From positions 2,806,158 through 2,870,157 of the forward strand of contig NZ_LT827015.1 of the NCBI RefSeq assembly GCF_900169075.1: a DNA stretch of 64,000 bases, read 5' to 3'. The notes under the pieces are model-generated. The model ran no database searches, had not been told where the DNA came from, and saw only the letters and a list, made by a program, of their open reading frames with translations. This DNA comes from Chryseobacterium phocaeense. GTDB taxonomy: Bacteria > Bacteroidota > Bacteroidia > Flavobacteriales > Weeksellaceae. Both the position numbers and the translations under genes were made by a program. Positions 53,807-63,000 of the stretch are shown in pieces (the stretch's first letter is position 1; each line of letters opens with the position of its first letter).

Positions 53807-54526
53807 ATGAAAATAGATAAAAAACCAATTATTAGAAATTCCAAAAGTTTACAGAAGTTGACAGAATCTGAAATAAAAATAAACCAGGTTCTGGAACTCA
53901 AAAAAATTACCCATGAAGATATAAAAGAACTTACCACTGGGGAAAGGCAATTACTTTCTGAGATGATCCAAGAACAGTTTAATCCGCTGCGCGGTGAAGA
54001 AAGAGACAAGTTTTATGAAAAGATTGAGGCTATTATGGTAGATGCGAGCAAAAACCAGATGTGGGAGCATAACCATGTTAATATTATGTGGGCTATATCA
54101 ACCCTTATTAAAGAGAATAACAGAATGCCTACAAAGGCTGAAATAGCCAGTAAAACAGATCTTAGCAGACAGACTGTACACAAACACCTGAAAGAATTTA
54201 AAAACAGCCCCTATCATGCAGAATATCTGGAACAGTTTCATATTATGCAGTTTAAATTAATGACCACAGTCTTTCAGTATGGTATGAGTGGTGATATGAA
54301 AGCTGCTAAATTATATCTGGAATGTATTGGGGCTTTGAAAAATTCTTCTCCGGTTAACAATACCCTGATCCAGAACCAGAATAACTACATACAGATTAAC
54401 GGCAAAGTATTAAGTCAGGAGACCGTTAAAAACCTTAAACCCGAACAACTTGATGCTATTGAAGGAATCTTAAAAACTATTGACATAGAAAACGACGGCG
54501 CCTCGTTAAAAACAGCAATGCAATGA
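53807..54526 (+). CDS. HTH protein, terminase-small-subunit-like
   Basis: A 239-residue protein. The central region has a helix-turn-helix, PTKAEIASKTDLSRQTVHKH (about residues 106-125), preceded by a helical stretch NIMWAISTLIKENN and followed by LMTTVFQYGMSGDMKAAKLY and LECIGAL. The pattern of a small HTH followed by repeating helices resembles phage terminase small subunits and some plasmid regulators. No large terminase is near, so regulation or replication of the island is more likely. The methyltransferase gene starts 70 bases downstream. Confidence 0.65.
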   Translation: MKIDKKPIIRNSKSLQKLTESEIKINQVLELKKITHEDIKELTTGERQLLSEMIQEQFNPLRGEERDKFYEKIEAIMVDASKNQMWEHNHVNIMWAISTLIKENNRMPTKAEIASKTDLSRQTVHKHLKEFKNSPYHAEYLEQFHIMQFKLMTTVFQYGMSGDMKAAKLYLECIGALKNSSPVNNTLIQNQNNYIQINGKVLSQETVKNLKPEQLDAIEGILKTIDIENDGASLKTAMQ

Positions 54527-54581
54527 TAATACTGTTACTTAATAAAAAAATAAAATTTAAAAGAAGAGATTATGTTATTAA

Positions 54582-54594
54582 TTGTAATTTTGTA
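54582..54594 (+). promoter_or_regulatory. -7-like element directly before the methyltransferase ATG
   Basis: TAATTTTG matches TAnnTTTG and ends only a few bases before ATG 54597. If used, the transcript would have almost no leader. No -33 TTG is clear. Confidence 0.3.
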
Positions 54595-54596
54595 AT

Positions 54597-55778
54597 ATGC
54601 CAGATAGAGAAATAGAAACTAAAATTGGGATTTTTTCCTTTTTTGCCGGAGCAGGTTTCCTTGACTTAGGATTTGAAACAACCAAGGGATTTGAAATACT
54701 TTTTGTTAATGAATTCCATAAACCATTTATGGAAGTTTATAAAGCTTCACGGGAAAAGCTAAAAATTAAAAAGCCGATTTATGGCCATAGTACTGATGAT
54801 ATTTGTTCATTCCTTAATAATGATAAAACTCAAGCACTCAAAAATAATATAGAGGAATCAAAGGAAAAATTTGATTTAATTGGTTTCATTGGTGGACCAC
54901 CTTGCCCTGATTTTTCAGTAGGAGGTAAAAATAAAGGTATTGAAGGGGAAAATGGGAAACTTTCCAGAACTTATATTGAATTAATTATTAAAAACCAACC
55001 AGACTTTTTTTTATTTGAAAATGTAAAAGGGCTGTACAGAACAAAAAAACATAGGGAATTTTTTGATGAAATGAAAATTAAGCTTTTATCAAGTGGTTAT
55101 TATCTAACTGAAAAACTAATCAATGCCATTGAATATGGTGTCCCACAAGATAGAGAAAGGATAATTTTAATAGGATTTAAAAGAAAAGCATTAATAGATT
55201 TAGGAGCTGAATTGGAGGGATCGTCATTACTAAAAACTTTTGATTGGAATGCCAAAACAATCTATAATGCCCAAGATGTTTTATCTAAAAACTGGCCTAA
55301 ACAAGAACTTTATTTTGAAAATGGAGTTAGAAATGCTCCTAAAGGAATTGAAAAAAAACTTACAGTCCAATATTGGTTTGATAAAAATGAAATTGAAAAC
55401 CATCCAAACTCTAGCCATTATTTTCAACCAAGAGCAGGCCTAACTAAATTTCAATCAATTCCAGAAGGAGATGATTTAAAAAAATCATATAAAAGACTTC
55501 ATCGATGGCGGTATTCTCCAACTGCTGCTTATGGCAATAATGAAGTTCACTTACACCCATATAAAGCAAGAAGAATTTCTGCTGCTGAAGCACTAGCAAT
55601 ACAATCCTTACCAAAGGGTTTTATTATTCCGGAACAAATCTCGTTGTCTAATATGTTTAAAACAATAGGCAACGGGGTACCTTACTTAGCTGCTAAAGGC
55701 CTTGCAGAAACTATAAGTATATTTGTGGAAAAGACTAAACACCAAAAATCAGATCATGCAGAAATTATCAGCAAGTAA
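54597..55778 (+). CDS. DNA (cytosine-5) methyltransferase
   Basis: A 393-residue C5-methyltransferase with all key motifs: I (SFFAGAGFLDLGFE, 14-27), IV with catalytic Cys103 (GGPPCPDFSVGG), VI (FENVKGL, Glu141), VIII (VPQDRERIILIGF), IX (RRISAAEALAIQSLP) and X (IGNGVPYLAAKGLA). It methylates cytosine in its recognition site with S-adenosylmethionine. Directly behind it are a probable type II restriction enzyme (overlapping 23 bases) and Vsr, so it is the M subunit of a complete cassette. The recognition sequence cannot be read from the protein. Confidence 0.95.
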   Translation: MPDREIETKIGIFSFFAGAGFLDLGFETTKGFEILFVNEFHKPFMEVYKASREKLKIKKPIYGHSTDDICSFLNNDKTQALKNNIEESKEKFDLIGFIGGPPCPDFSVGGKNKGIEGENGKLSRTYIELIIKNQPDFFLFENVKGLYRTKKHREFFDEMKIKLLSSGYYLTEKLINAIEYGVPQDRERIILIGFKRKALIDLGAELEGSSLLKTFDWNAKTIYNAQDVLSKNWPKQELYFENGVRNAPKGIEKKLTVQYWFDKNEIENHPNSSHYFQPRAGLTKFQSIPEGDDLKKSYKRLHRWRYSPTAAYGNNEVHLHPYKARRISAAEALAIQSLPKGFIIPEQISLSNMFKTIGNGVPYLAAKGLAETISIFVEKTKHQKSDHAEIISK

Positions 55779-56832
55779 TCTTGTAGCATTCATTAATCAA
55801 CTAGACAAAAGACAAACCTACAATTATATAAATCCTAAAACAAAAGGTGTTATAAGAATTGAGGGTGTAGATTTGCCGGAGGGGCCAATTAGAGTTAAAA
55901 GATGGAATCCATCAATAGGAGAAATAGAGGCTCAACAAAAAGTTGAGAGTATTTCAAGCGAAATGATTTGGAGAATTGCAAATGCTTTTAATCCTGATCA
56001 GCCAATTAATGTTGACCGTATTTTAGGAGCCAGTTATAATACTAGGAGTGTATTTGAAACACTTTTGGCCCTTACTCCTGAGTTTTATTTTTGTTATCCT
56101 GGAAGAATTGAAAATAAGGGAGGCCATTCATCAATAAAACATGGACACAAGCATTTAGTATGGAAACCCAATTCACCTCATAAACCTGGCATTTTAACTA
56201 AAATTGAAACTGATATTGTAATTTCTGAAATTCCAGCCTTAGATGCTTTTTATGAATCGTTAGTGTTGCCTGATGACTTTCAACATCAACAAATAGATAT
56301 TGATATTCAAAGGAGACATGCACAAATTCAAATTGCCTTATACTTTATTGGCAAACAATTAAATTTTAGAACTTGGATCGCACAAAATGATAAAGGAATT
56401 TTATATCAAAACAAACGCATTGGTGAGTTTGAAGGTGTTATATCTTCCTTAAAGGACGAAAAGTTAATGACTGCGTATGATGAAGCAGTTCAGGCTGCAT
56501 TATTAATTGATTGTATCTGGTTTAAGAACGGTAAATTAATGCCAGCTGTTATGGAAGTAGAACATTCCACTGGCGTAACAAGCGGACTAAGTAGAATGAA
56601 AAATTTTAAAGATAAATTTCCCCCATTCCCAACAAGGTATGTAATTGTTGCGCCTGACGAAGACCGTGGTAAAGTAATAAAAGAGGCGAATAAACCTCAA
56701 TTCCAAGATCTTGACACAAAATTTTTTGCATATTCAGCTGTAGAAGAACTTTACGCCCTTTGCCAAAGAAGAAAACTTAAAGGTGTTACAGAAGAATTTT
56801 TAGATTGTTTTATGGAACCAATATTAAATTAA
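55756..56832 (+). CDS. Probable type II restriction endonuclease
   Basis: A 358-residue protein. ATG at 55756 (MQKLSASNLVAFINQLDKRQ) is chosen over an upstream TTG; it overlaps the methyltransferase end by 23 bases. A candidate metal site is ALLIDCIWFKNG, then PAVMEVEHSTG, giving Asp...Glu-x-Glu, compatible with a PD-(D/E)XK fold in which Lys is replaced. I have no named homologue. The assignment relies mainly on position between a C5-methyltransferase and Vsr, the classic order in type II cassettes, and on similar size. Alternative: a helper nuclease or unknown cassette protein. Confidence 0.65.
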   Translation: MQKLSASNLVAFINQLDKRQTYNYINPKTKGVIRIEGVDLPEGPIRVKRWNPSIGEIEAQQKVESISSEMIWRIANAFNPDQPINVDRILGASYNTRSVFETLLALTPEFYFCYPGRIENKGGHSSIKHGHKHLVWKPNSPHKPGILTKIETDIVISEIPALDAFYESLVLPDDFQHQQIDIDIQRRHAQIQIALYFIGKQLNFRTWIAQNDKGILYQNKRIGEFEGVISSLKDEKLMTAYDEAVQAALLIDCIWFKNGKLMPAVMEVEHSTGVTSGLSRMKNFKDKFPPFPTRYVIVAPDEDRGKVIKEANKPQFQDLDTKFFAYSAVEELYALCQRRKLKGVTEEFLDCFMEPILN

Positions 56833-56837
56833 CTAAA

Positions 56838-57248
56838 ATGGCAAAGTACATTTTTGAAACCACTCCCAAAAGGTCAAAAAATATGAGTAAAATAAGGAGT
56901 AAAGATACTAAACCTGAGATTTTGTTTAGAAAAGCATTATGGGCATTAGGTATCCGCTATCGCATAAATGTAACTAAATTACCTGGGAAGCCGGATATTG
57001 TTATTGAGAAAAAGAAAACTATAATTTTTATAGATGGTGAATTTTGGCACGGATATAAATGGGATGAAAAAAAGCAAAAAATCAGATCCAATCGTGATTA
57101 TTGGATAAACAAAATTGAGAAAAATATAAGCCGGGATATTGAAAACACTCAAAGACTCCAAGATTTGGGATATAATGTGTTTAGGTTTTGGGGACATGAA
57201 GTTATTAAAGATTTACCTAATTGCGTATCTAAAATAATTAACTATTAA
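56838..57248 (+). CDS. vsr: Very short patch repair endonuclease Vsr
   Basis: A 136-residue Vsr-type nuclease. I start at ATG 56838; the longer frame begins with TTG and is unsupported. Typical features: ETTPKRSKNMSKIRSKDTKP, PEILFRKALWALGIRYRI, KPDIVIEKKKTIIFIDGEFW (with catalytic Asp), HGYKW and GYNVFRFWGHEV. Vsr nicks T:G mismatches made by deamination of methylated cytosine, which agrees with the C5-methyltransferase beside it. Its stop ends the operon, and a long gene-free stretch follows. Confidence 0.92.
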   Translation: MAKYIFETTPKRSKNMSKIRSKDTKPEILFRKALWALGIRYRINVTKLPGKPDIVIEKKKTIIFIDGEFWHGYKWDEKKQKIRSNRDYWINKIEKNISRDIENTQRLQDLGYNVFRFWGHEVIKDLPNCVSKIINY

Positions 57249-57690
57249 TTTTATTCTCATATTGAAAACAGGAACTAATCACCCGATTACACCCGGTTTA
57301 CCTCTGATAAACCGTTACAATTTCAGCGAAAACCGATATTTAACCCCTTTTAAAATGAAATAATGAAAGGAAAAATGCCGAAATTAATGCCTAAAAATTA
57401 GAAAGTACTTTTTAAGTACCTATTTTTAAAATCTTAGACCTGGCATATTTACTAATCATTTTACATGAAATAGCCTCACAGATCATCATTTATTCATCAT
57501 TATTTATTCATTTTTATCTTTCCTATCTGATGAAAAGCCAGACAGCATGAATAATGATCTACATTTGATTTTAATTAATAGATTCCACAAAGTACAGAAT
57601 CAAAGCTCTAATTAATTTACGGAGTTTTCTTACCCGTAAAAAGTACCTACCTTTGAAAAGCATCTATTTCCAACTAACTTTATTATTCAG
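57249..57690. other. Gene-free stretch right of the second island
   Basis: No gene. It contains GTACTTTTTAAGTAC (a hairpin near 57405-57420) and the -7-like element TACCTTTG at 57648-57655. The right att site is expected here, but not found. Confidence 0.4.
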
Positions 57691-57691
57691 T

Positions 57692-57726
57692 ATTACCGTA
57701 GACTTTTATCTGCGGTAATTTTTTTA
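57692..57726 (+). terminator. Terminator-like hairpin with T-run
   Basis: ATTACCG (57692-57698) and CGGTAAT (57713-57719) form a stem followed by TTTTTTTATCCC. With TACCTTTG at 57648-57655 it would delimit a transcript of about 65 bases. No gene lies between them. Confidence 0.6.
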
Positions 57727-57952
57727 TCCCGGCTCCTTAATATTTTAGGTTTGCAGGCAGATTGAAGAAACAGCCTGAAATAAACACATCATCCATTAAT
57801 ATCCCTATCTGTTACGTGTAAATAAAGAAAACCAATTTTATCTCATATTTCAGTGACCTGTTTAACTGCAATATGGGAAACGAATAAAACAGAGTAAAAG
57901 AATATTTCTTTCAGTGGTGATTTTAAAATATAATTATTCAACAAATATTTTC

Positions 57953-58140
57953 TATCTTCGCACTTAAGATTTTAACGAAAAAATATAAAAGCATCTGCTT
58001 TTTCTTGTAGGAGAAAACTGTCAATTTTCAAAAGCAACAAGAATAGTAATGCCTTCGCTCTGCGTAGGCTATTTTCTATTTGTTGCTTGGGTATGACAGT
58101 GCCTCTCTTACAATAGATTATAGTCCTACGCTTTTTCTAT
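57953..58140 (+). ncRNA. Candidate rod-shaped noncoding RNA, possibly 6S-like
   Basis: A -7-like element TATCTTCG at 57953-57960 precedes a strongly folded stretch. TGTAGGAGA 58006-58014 pairs with TCTCTTACA 58104-58112; CTGTCA 58018-58023 with TGACAG 58094-58099; AAGCAACAA 58032-58040 with TTGTTGCTT 58080-58088; ATAG with CTAT inside; GCCT 58051-58054 with AGGC 58066-58069. AAAAGC near 57987 can pair with GCTTTT near 58130. The long rod with internal bulges recalls 6S RNA, which binds RNA polymerase, but I cannot prove the family. The structure is seen; the identity is a guess. Confidence 0.5.
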
Positions 58141-58194
58141 TGTCCTCATTCTAATCTGAAAAAATAAAAATTTGCCACATCATGCCATATAATA

Positions 58195-58228
58195 CGACAT
58201 GCTTTGACGCTGTGCTGTGTTAGCTTTG
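58195..58228 (+). promoter_or_regulatory. Promoter/operator 3 of 3: CGACA-N5-TGACG with -7 box
   Basis: CGACA (58195-58199), five bases, TGACG (58205-58209), then 14 bases after TTG the perfect -7 element TAGCTTTG (58221-58228). It matches the two island promoters in geometry. It drives the 58396 gene or an RNA in the leader. A tiny ORF MKELYLSG (58276-58302) is in the leader and may be chance. Confidence 0.6.
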
Positions 58229-58395
58229 CCTTAGAGAAACAAAATAGAATAAATAACAATTTAAAACCACAGATTATGAAAGAACTGTATTTATCGGGTT
58301 AACAGAACCCATCGAAAAAGCCACATTAAAATATGGGGTTTTCCCCATGAGTGGAATTATAAATATTTTTTATATTCACGCCAAAATTCAAACAA

Positions 58396-60006
58396 ATGAA
58401 AAAAAACTATTTAAGTGCATTATTCTTATGCGCCACACTGGGTATAATTAGCGCCCAGCAAACACAGGTTCTCTGGCAAAAGGACATCAAATCTGGTACG
58501 CAGGATTTTCTAAGCCAGGTTACAACGACTATTGACGGACAGTACCTCATCACAGGCAGCTCCATTCAATCAGGAAACAATTCACCTACAACCTCGGGGA
58601 CCGCCCGTTCGACAAGCTCAGGGGCAACGAAGCAGAATAGCGGCTATGATTTCCATTTAGTTAAACTTAACCAGCAGGGAGAAGAGGTTTGGGAAAAATA
58701 TTTCTCTGGAAATAACCATGACTATCTTTCCTCTTCTGTATCCACTCAAGACGGAGGATTTGCTATTTTAGGGACCTCCTTTTCATCGAAAAGTCTGGAT
58801 AAAAAAGAAGATTCCAAAGGCAGCTCGGATTTATGGCTAATAAGGCTTAACGAATTTGGCGATGAAATATGGCAGAAAACACTGGGAAGCTCTTCAGATG
58901 AAGAGGCCCGCAGCGTGGTACAGACTACAGATATGGGATTCTTTGTGGCTGGCAATATTCAGAATTCGGCCAAAGGTTATGGATCTAAAGACGCCCTGAT
59001 TATTAAACTGGATAAGAATGGGAAAGAACTCTCCCAGCTTATTTTAGGTGGAAAGGGATTAGATGAAGTTGAGAAAATAATCCCTACTAAAGATGGAGGT
59101 GTATTGGTAGGGATCTATTCAAGAAGTGATTTAAGCGGTTCAAAGAAAACAGATAACTATGGGGAAGGAGACTTTTGGATTGTAAAAATTACGAAAGATA
59201 ATAAGCTAGAATGGGAAAAGAACTTTGGCGGAAACGGAGATGATCATCTAAGAACCTTGGCCTTAACATCAAGGGGATACCTTCTTGCAGGTGAAAGTCG
59301 GTCGGAGCGGTCCGGAAATAAAACCGCAGGAATCGAAGAAGGAACAGATTTATGGCTTGTTTCCCTTAATGAAAAAGGCGAAGAAATCTGGCAGAAATCC
59401 TACAATTTTGGGAACCGGGACATCCTTATGGGAGCAAGCGTACTGCACTCCGCGGATGATAAGTCTTCCAAAGGAATTCTTTTGGGTGGCTACACACAGG
59501 CTGAAGGCCGGGCTGAAGCAGATGATGAAACCTTCTGGATGCTGTATCTGGATCAGGATGGGAATGAACAGTGGAGAAAACATGTGAAAGGTGAATCCAG
59601 AAAACGTGAAGAAAGATTGTCTGATATAAAGCTGAACAGAGATGGCTCAATTATTCTTGCCGGAACCAGTGCAGAGGAGTTAGGAAAAGAAAACTGGAAG
59701 ATTGTAAAGCTGGGAGACAGCCAGATTAATAAGCTGATTGAAAAGCAGGACATCAAAATTTATCCGAACCCAGTTTCGGATTATGCTTATGTGGAAATAG
59801 GCTTTGACCCTTCGACAGGCTCAGGGCAGGGTTTCAAGGAAGCTGATATTTTATTGTATGATATGGGTGGTAGACAGCTTCAGAGCTTGAAGACTAAGAA
59901 TAAGGTGACGAAGATTAATACCCAGAATTTAGTTCAGGGGGCTTATCTGGTGACGATAAAAACGGACTCCAATAAAACAGCGAATGCTAAACTGATTAAA
60001 AAGTAA
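58396..60006 (+). CDS. T9SS-exported beta-propeller-like protein
   Basis: A 536-residue exported protein with signal peptide (MKKNYLSALFLCATLGIISA). Its body is built from about six repeats of the type YLLAGESRS ... GTDLWLVSLNEKGEEIWQKS, typical of a beta-propeller or Kelch-like fold. The end is a T9SS type A sorting domain (KIYPNPVSDYAYVEIGF to LVTIKTDSNKTANAKLIKK). A foreign-looking insert, DPSTGSGQG near residues 473-481, comes from a dispersed DNA repeat (59808-59832). It precedes two RHS-type genes by five bases and probably shares their export route. Confidence 0.8.
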   Translation: MKKNYLSALFLCATLGIISAQQTQVLWQKDIKSGTQDFLSQVTTTIDGQYLITGSSIQSGNNSPTTSGTARSTSSGATKQNSGYDFHLVKLNQQGEEVWEKYFSGNNHDYLSSSVSTQDGGFAILGTSFSSKSLDKKEDSKGSSDLWLIRLNEFGDEIWQKTLGSSSDEEARSVVQTTDMGFFVAGNIQNSAKGYGSKDALIIKLDKNGKELSQLILGGKGLDEVEKIIPTKDGGVLVGIYSRSDLSGSKKTDNYGEGDFWIVKITKDNKLEWEKNFGGNGDDHLRTLALTSRGYLLAGESRSERSGNKTAGIEEGTDLWLVSLNEKGEEIWQKSYNFGNRDILMGASVLHSADDKSSKGILLGGYTQAEGRAEADDETFWMLYLDQDGNEQWRKHVKGESRKREERLSDIKLNRDGSIILAGTSAEELGKENWKIVKLGDSQINKLIEKQDIKIYPNPVSDYAYVEIGFDPSTGSGQGFKEADILLYDMGGRQLQSLKTKNKVTKINTQNLVQGAYLVTIKTDSNKTANAKLIKK

Positions 60007-60011
60007 ACACA

Positions 60012-63000
60012 ATGAAAAGAAAAATTATATCTCTGGGAGCAATTTTGATATTGGTTTCAAATATTAATGCTCAATATATTCCTAAAATTCTCCCTCCTTC
60101 TCCCAATGCTACATCTATTGCCAAGTTTGTAGAAAGTCCGGTTTCCTATTACAGAGGCTCAGCCAGAGTAGGAATTCCGTTATTTTCATTGACCTCTGGA
60201 GATATTCCGTTAACTATTTCAATACAATATGATACTAAAGGAATTCGTGTAGGGGAGATCGCCTCATCTGTTGGAGCGGGGTGGAGCTTAAGTGCAGGCG
60301 GATTAATTACCCGTCAGGTAAGACAGCGGCCCGATGAATACAACAAAGGTTATCTTACATACTCTTACAATGCAGATTTTGAAAATAATCCTGGTTTACG
60401 TCAGCAATTAAGCAGTGATAATGCTGGCTCAGCAAGTTCTGACACCCCTGTAGATGAAGATCCTGATTTATTTTATATCAATTTTCTCGGTAAATCAGCA
60501 AAGTTTGTTATTGACAATGTTACAAAAAAAGCTGTTTTACAAAGTTTTGATGATTGGAAAGTGGATATTGATTACGAAGGTATTAATTCAGCAAATTATA
60601 GGATTAATAGAATTGTTATTACAGATGAATTTGGTGTTAAGTATTATTTTGGAAAAGATTCATCAGATGCTAACCCAGCTTATGATGTTGTTACTTCTGT
60701 AAGCTCAGGAATAATAGCAGATGCGCCTAAATCAGAAGAAAATGGTTATAAAACAGCATGGCATCTGAAGGAAATAAAAACACAAAAAAGAAGCTGCCTG
60801 TTTAATTATGCCTCTGAGCAGGTTACTACTTATTCAAAATCAGATTTAAATAAAGGAGATAATGTTGGTTCTATATTGCTTAGCACAACAAAAACGACCC
60901 AGCAGATGCTTCAAAATATTAGTTTTTTTGAGGGGGCATTAGATTTTATATATAGTACTGCAGAACGTGAAGACTTAGAAGGAGGAAGAGTATTAAACAG
61001 CATAATCCTCAAAGACGGTAAAGGGACTCAGATCAAAAAGACTGCTTTTATTCAGACGTATCGGTTAGGTAATGGAGATCATAATAATATTCATTCCGTC
61101 ATACTTAGCAAAGATCAAAAATCAGATAAGCGGTTATTTTTAAATCAAATTAATGAAATAGGGAGAGAAACAAGCATTATTTCGTCTTATAAATTTGAAT
61201 ATAATCCAATGCAGTTGCCTAACCGGCATTCCAATTCTATTGACCATTGGGGGTACTATAATGGAAGATCTAACAGCATGAATATCTTTATGAATGCTCA
61301 GACTGGAAACAGAGATGTATCCGGTAATTATTCACAAGCTGGAATACTGACAAAAGTAATTTACCCTACAGGAGGAAGCGAGAACTTCTATTATGAAGAT
61401 AATGCTGTATTGATTCCTAATTATTTTTCAAGTTTCATTTTAGCAAATCCTTCAACAGTTTTATATGATGAGAAATCAACCGCACTTGCAAAAGCAGCCA
61501 ATAATTTTGTTTTAAATAACGGAAGCCAGGTTTTAGGTAAATACGTTAAAGAATTTGAAATCCCGACAGTCTATGGAAATAAATTTTTTTACACGGCAAC
61601 ATTAGGCCCAGGCTGTACAGCCATAGAAACATCAGATTGTAAAACAAAGGTACGGCTTCATCGTTTTGACAGAAACACAGGCTCTGTTTTAATGACTTAC
61701 AATATTACTCAGGGGAATAATACAGAGGTGATCAATCCGCCGCTGGAAAGTGGGAATTACCGATTAGAAGTTTCTAACCCTGGTTTTACCCTGGCTGATT
61801 CTGAAAATTATGAGACTAACCCGTTTTCAGTTACTTTACGTTGGAAAGAATATAAATCAAATGAACCTCTCAACAGTTTTATAGGAGGAGGAAGGAGGAT
61901 TTCCAGAATTGAGACGGAAGAAAACGGAAGAATTACAAAGAGAAAATTTACGTATACACTGGATAATGGAATAACATCTGGAAAATTATTGGGAATTCCC
62001 GATTACATGTGTGTCATTAAAAAGTATGGAAATATATCATTGGTGGCAGGGCAGTTATCAAATAGAATACAGCCTATGTCGAGTTTTAATAATGCAGGCC
62101 AGGTAGGTTATTCTCAAGTGACCGAATCTTTTCTGTCAGCAGATGATTCTATATTATGGTCAAAGAAATACAATTTCAGTAATTATTCGGATGGTGGAGA
62201 GTATTATAGATTTCCTTACCATTTACCAGATGACATGGATTGGGCCAGAGGCCTGAATCTAAAAACTACAAGTTACGATTCTACCGGGAAAATTGTAGAG
62301 ACTTTGGACAATAAATATCATTTTTCGGGAGAAGAAATGTCTCCTTACAGGTTTTATAAAAGCTATGATGGCAGTATGGGTACAAATGCACCATTTACGG
62401 AGTTAACCCCAGCACCACCTGCACAAGCTCCTTCAAATTACATATTGTCTCATTATACCAAGAGTGTACCTATGTATAAATTTGGTAAATATTTGAATGG
62501 ACCATCGGACCCGTCTAACCAATCTTCAAACGTTTTCAGAACAGCATTTTTTTATGGAGGTGTGATACATAATTATCAAAAAATAAAAACAGAATACATT
62601 AATGGGTTACCAACTCAGGTGGCATATATTGATACTGAAAAAGGTAGTATGAGTCATCATCAGGTAACCTCTAAAAAAGCAACAATGTCGGACGGAAGCA
62701 TTACGGAAATCTCTTATCAGTATGCCATAGAGCAAAACAATTCAGAAATGATTACTGCTAATATGATCGGTGTTCCCCTTCAGACAGAAGAAAAAGAAAA
62801 TGGTAAAACAATTTCTAAAACAAAAACAGTATATGCTAAGAATACATTAACCAATAACCTGATCCTTCCGGTATCTGTTCAGAAATTCGACAAGGATAAT
62901 ACCTCATCAGCAAAGAACAGCATAACATATAACCGATATGACACCAAGGGAAATGTATTACAGTATACTACTAAAGAAAGCTTTCCTACAGCCATTATCT

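Larger units (their letters stand above)
49563..57248 (+). mobile_element. Second integrated island carrying a restriction-modification cassette
   Basis: Integrase at the left, unknown AT-rich genes, HTH proteins and the cytosine methyltransferase, endonuclease and vsr are all on the plus strand and lie between core genes. No transfer genes are visible. Borders are not determined; the right one is probably within 57249-58395. Confidence 0.6.

Noticed and set aside
53807..54526. Prophage terminase
   Set aside because: Only small-subunit-like HTH character; no large terminase, portal or capsid genes.
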